Positions 5,099 through 5,117 of a DNA stretch of 5,117 nucleotides are shown one piece after another. The notes under the pieces are model-generated. The model was not told the origin of the DNA and ran no database searches. It saw only the letters and a program-made list of their open reading frames with translations. Made by a program: the position numbers and the translations under genes. The stretch comes from an uncultured Myxococcales bacterium (lineage in GTDB: Bacteria; Myxococcota_A; UBA9042): the NCBI GenBank assembly GCA_937915965.1, contig CALGHC010000002.1:1-5117 (forward strand), in the 5' to 3' direction. Position 1 is the first letter of the stretch, and every line of letters begins with the position of its first letter.

Positions 5099-5117
5099 AG
5101 CTTTGGGGGCCGGCTGA

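Noticed and set aside
4407..5117. 236-codon plus-strand frame opposite the CHAP gene
   Set aside because: The minus strand encodes recognisable PG-binding and CHAP motifs; the plus-strand translation shows no domain.

Overview
The window is high-GC DNA with long overlapping open frames, nearly all G/C at third codon positions, and proteins rich in Ala, Arg, Asp and Gly. This fits a large-genome, high-GC bacterium. The acidic low-complexity tails and secreted or envelope proteins would suit a myxobacterium-like organism, but there is no marker gene here and the lineage is a guess.

Layout, left to right: (1) the last 46 codons of an unidentified plus-strand gene (1-141); (2) an unrecognised membrane-anchored protein with a long acidic tail (GTG at 263, or possibly CTG at 242, to 1588), preceded by a strong AGGAGG that fits the CTG better than the GTG; (3) a 191-base gap with small hairpins and a palindrome; (4) a full-length NfeD-family membrane serine protease (1780-3465) with signal peptide, ClpP-like Ser/Lys domain, membrane segments and C-terminal NfeD domain; (5) a 16-bp tandem repeat array that starts inside the last codons of nfeD and fills most of the gap to the next gene; (6) a slipin, i.e. 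a bacterial stomatin-like SPFH protein (3623-4378); (7) a convergent minus-strand cell-wall hydrolase with a peptidoglycan-binding domain and a CHAP domain (4395-5060).

How they work together: NfeD protease plus slipin is a known conserved gene pair. In the archaeal counterpart (Pyrococcus horikoshii PH1510/PH1511) the NfeD-type protease cleaves the C-terminal hydrophobic region of its stomatin partner. Here the two genes are codirectional and 157 bases apart, so they are probably cotranscribed and act together at the cytoplasmic membrane. The CHAP protein faces the other way and is probably an independent wall-remodelling or lytic enzyme. The orphan anchored protein has no clear link to the pair.

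I see no RNA gene, insertion sequence, CRISPR array or phage module. The main unusual feature is repeat expansion: a 9-bp coding array in the nfeD leader region, a 16-bp array over the nfeD stop, and GA tracts at the end of the orphan gene. I do not see an obviously new multi-gene system.
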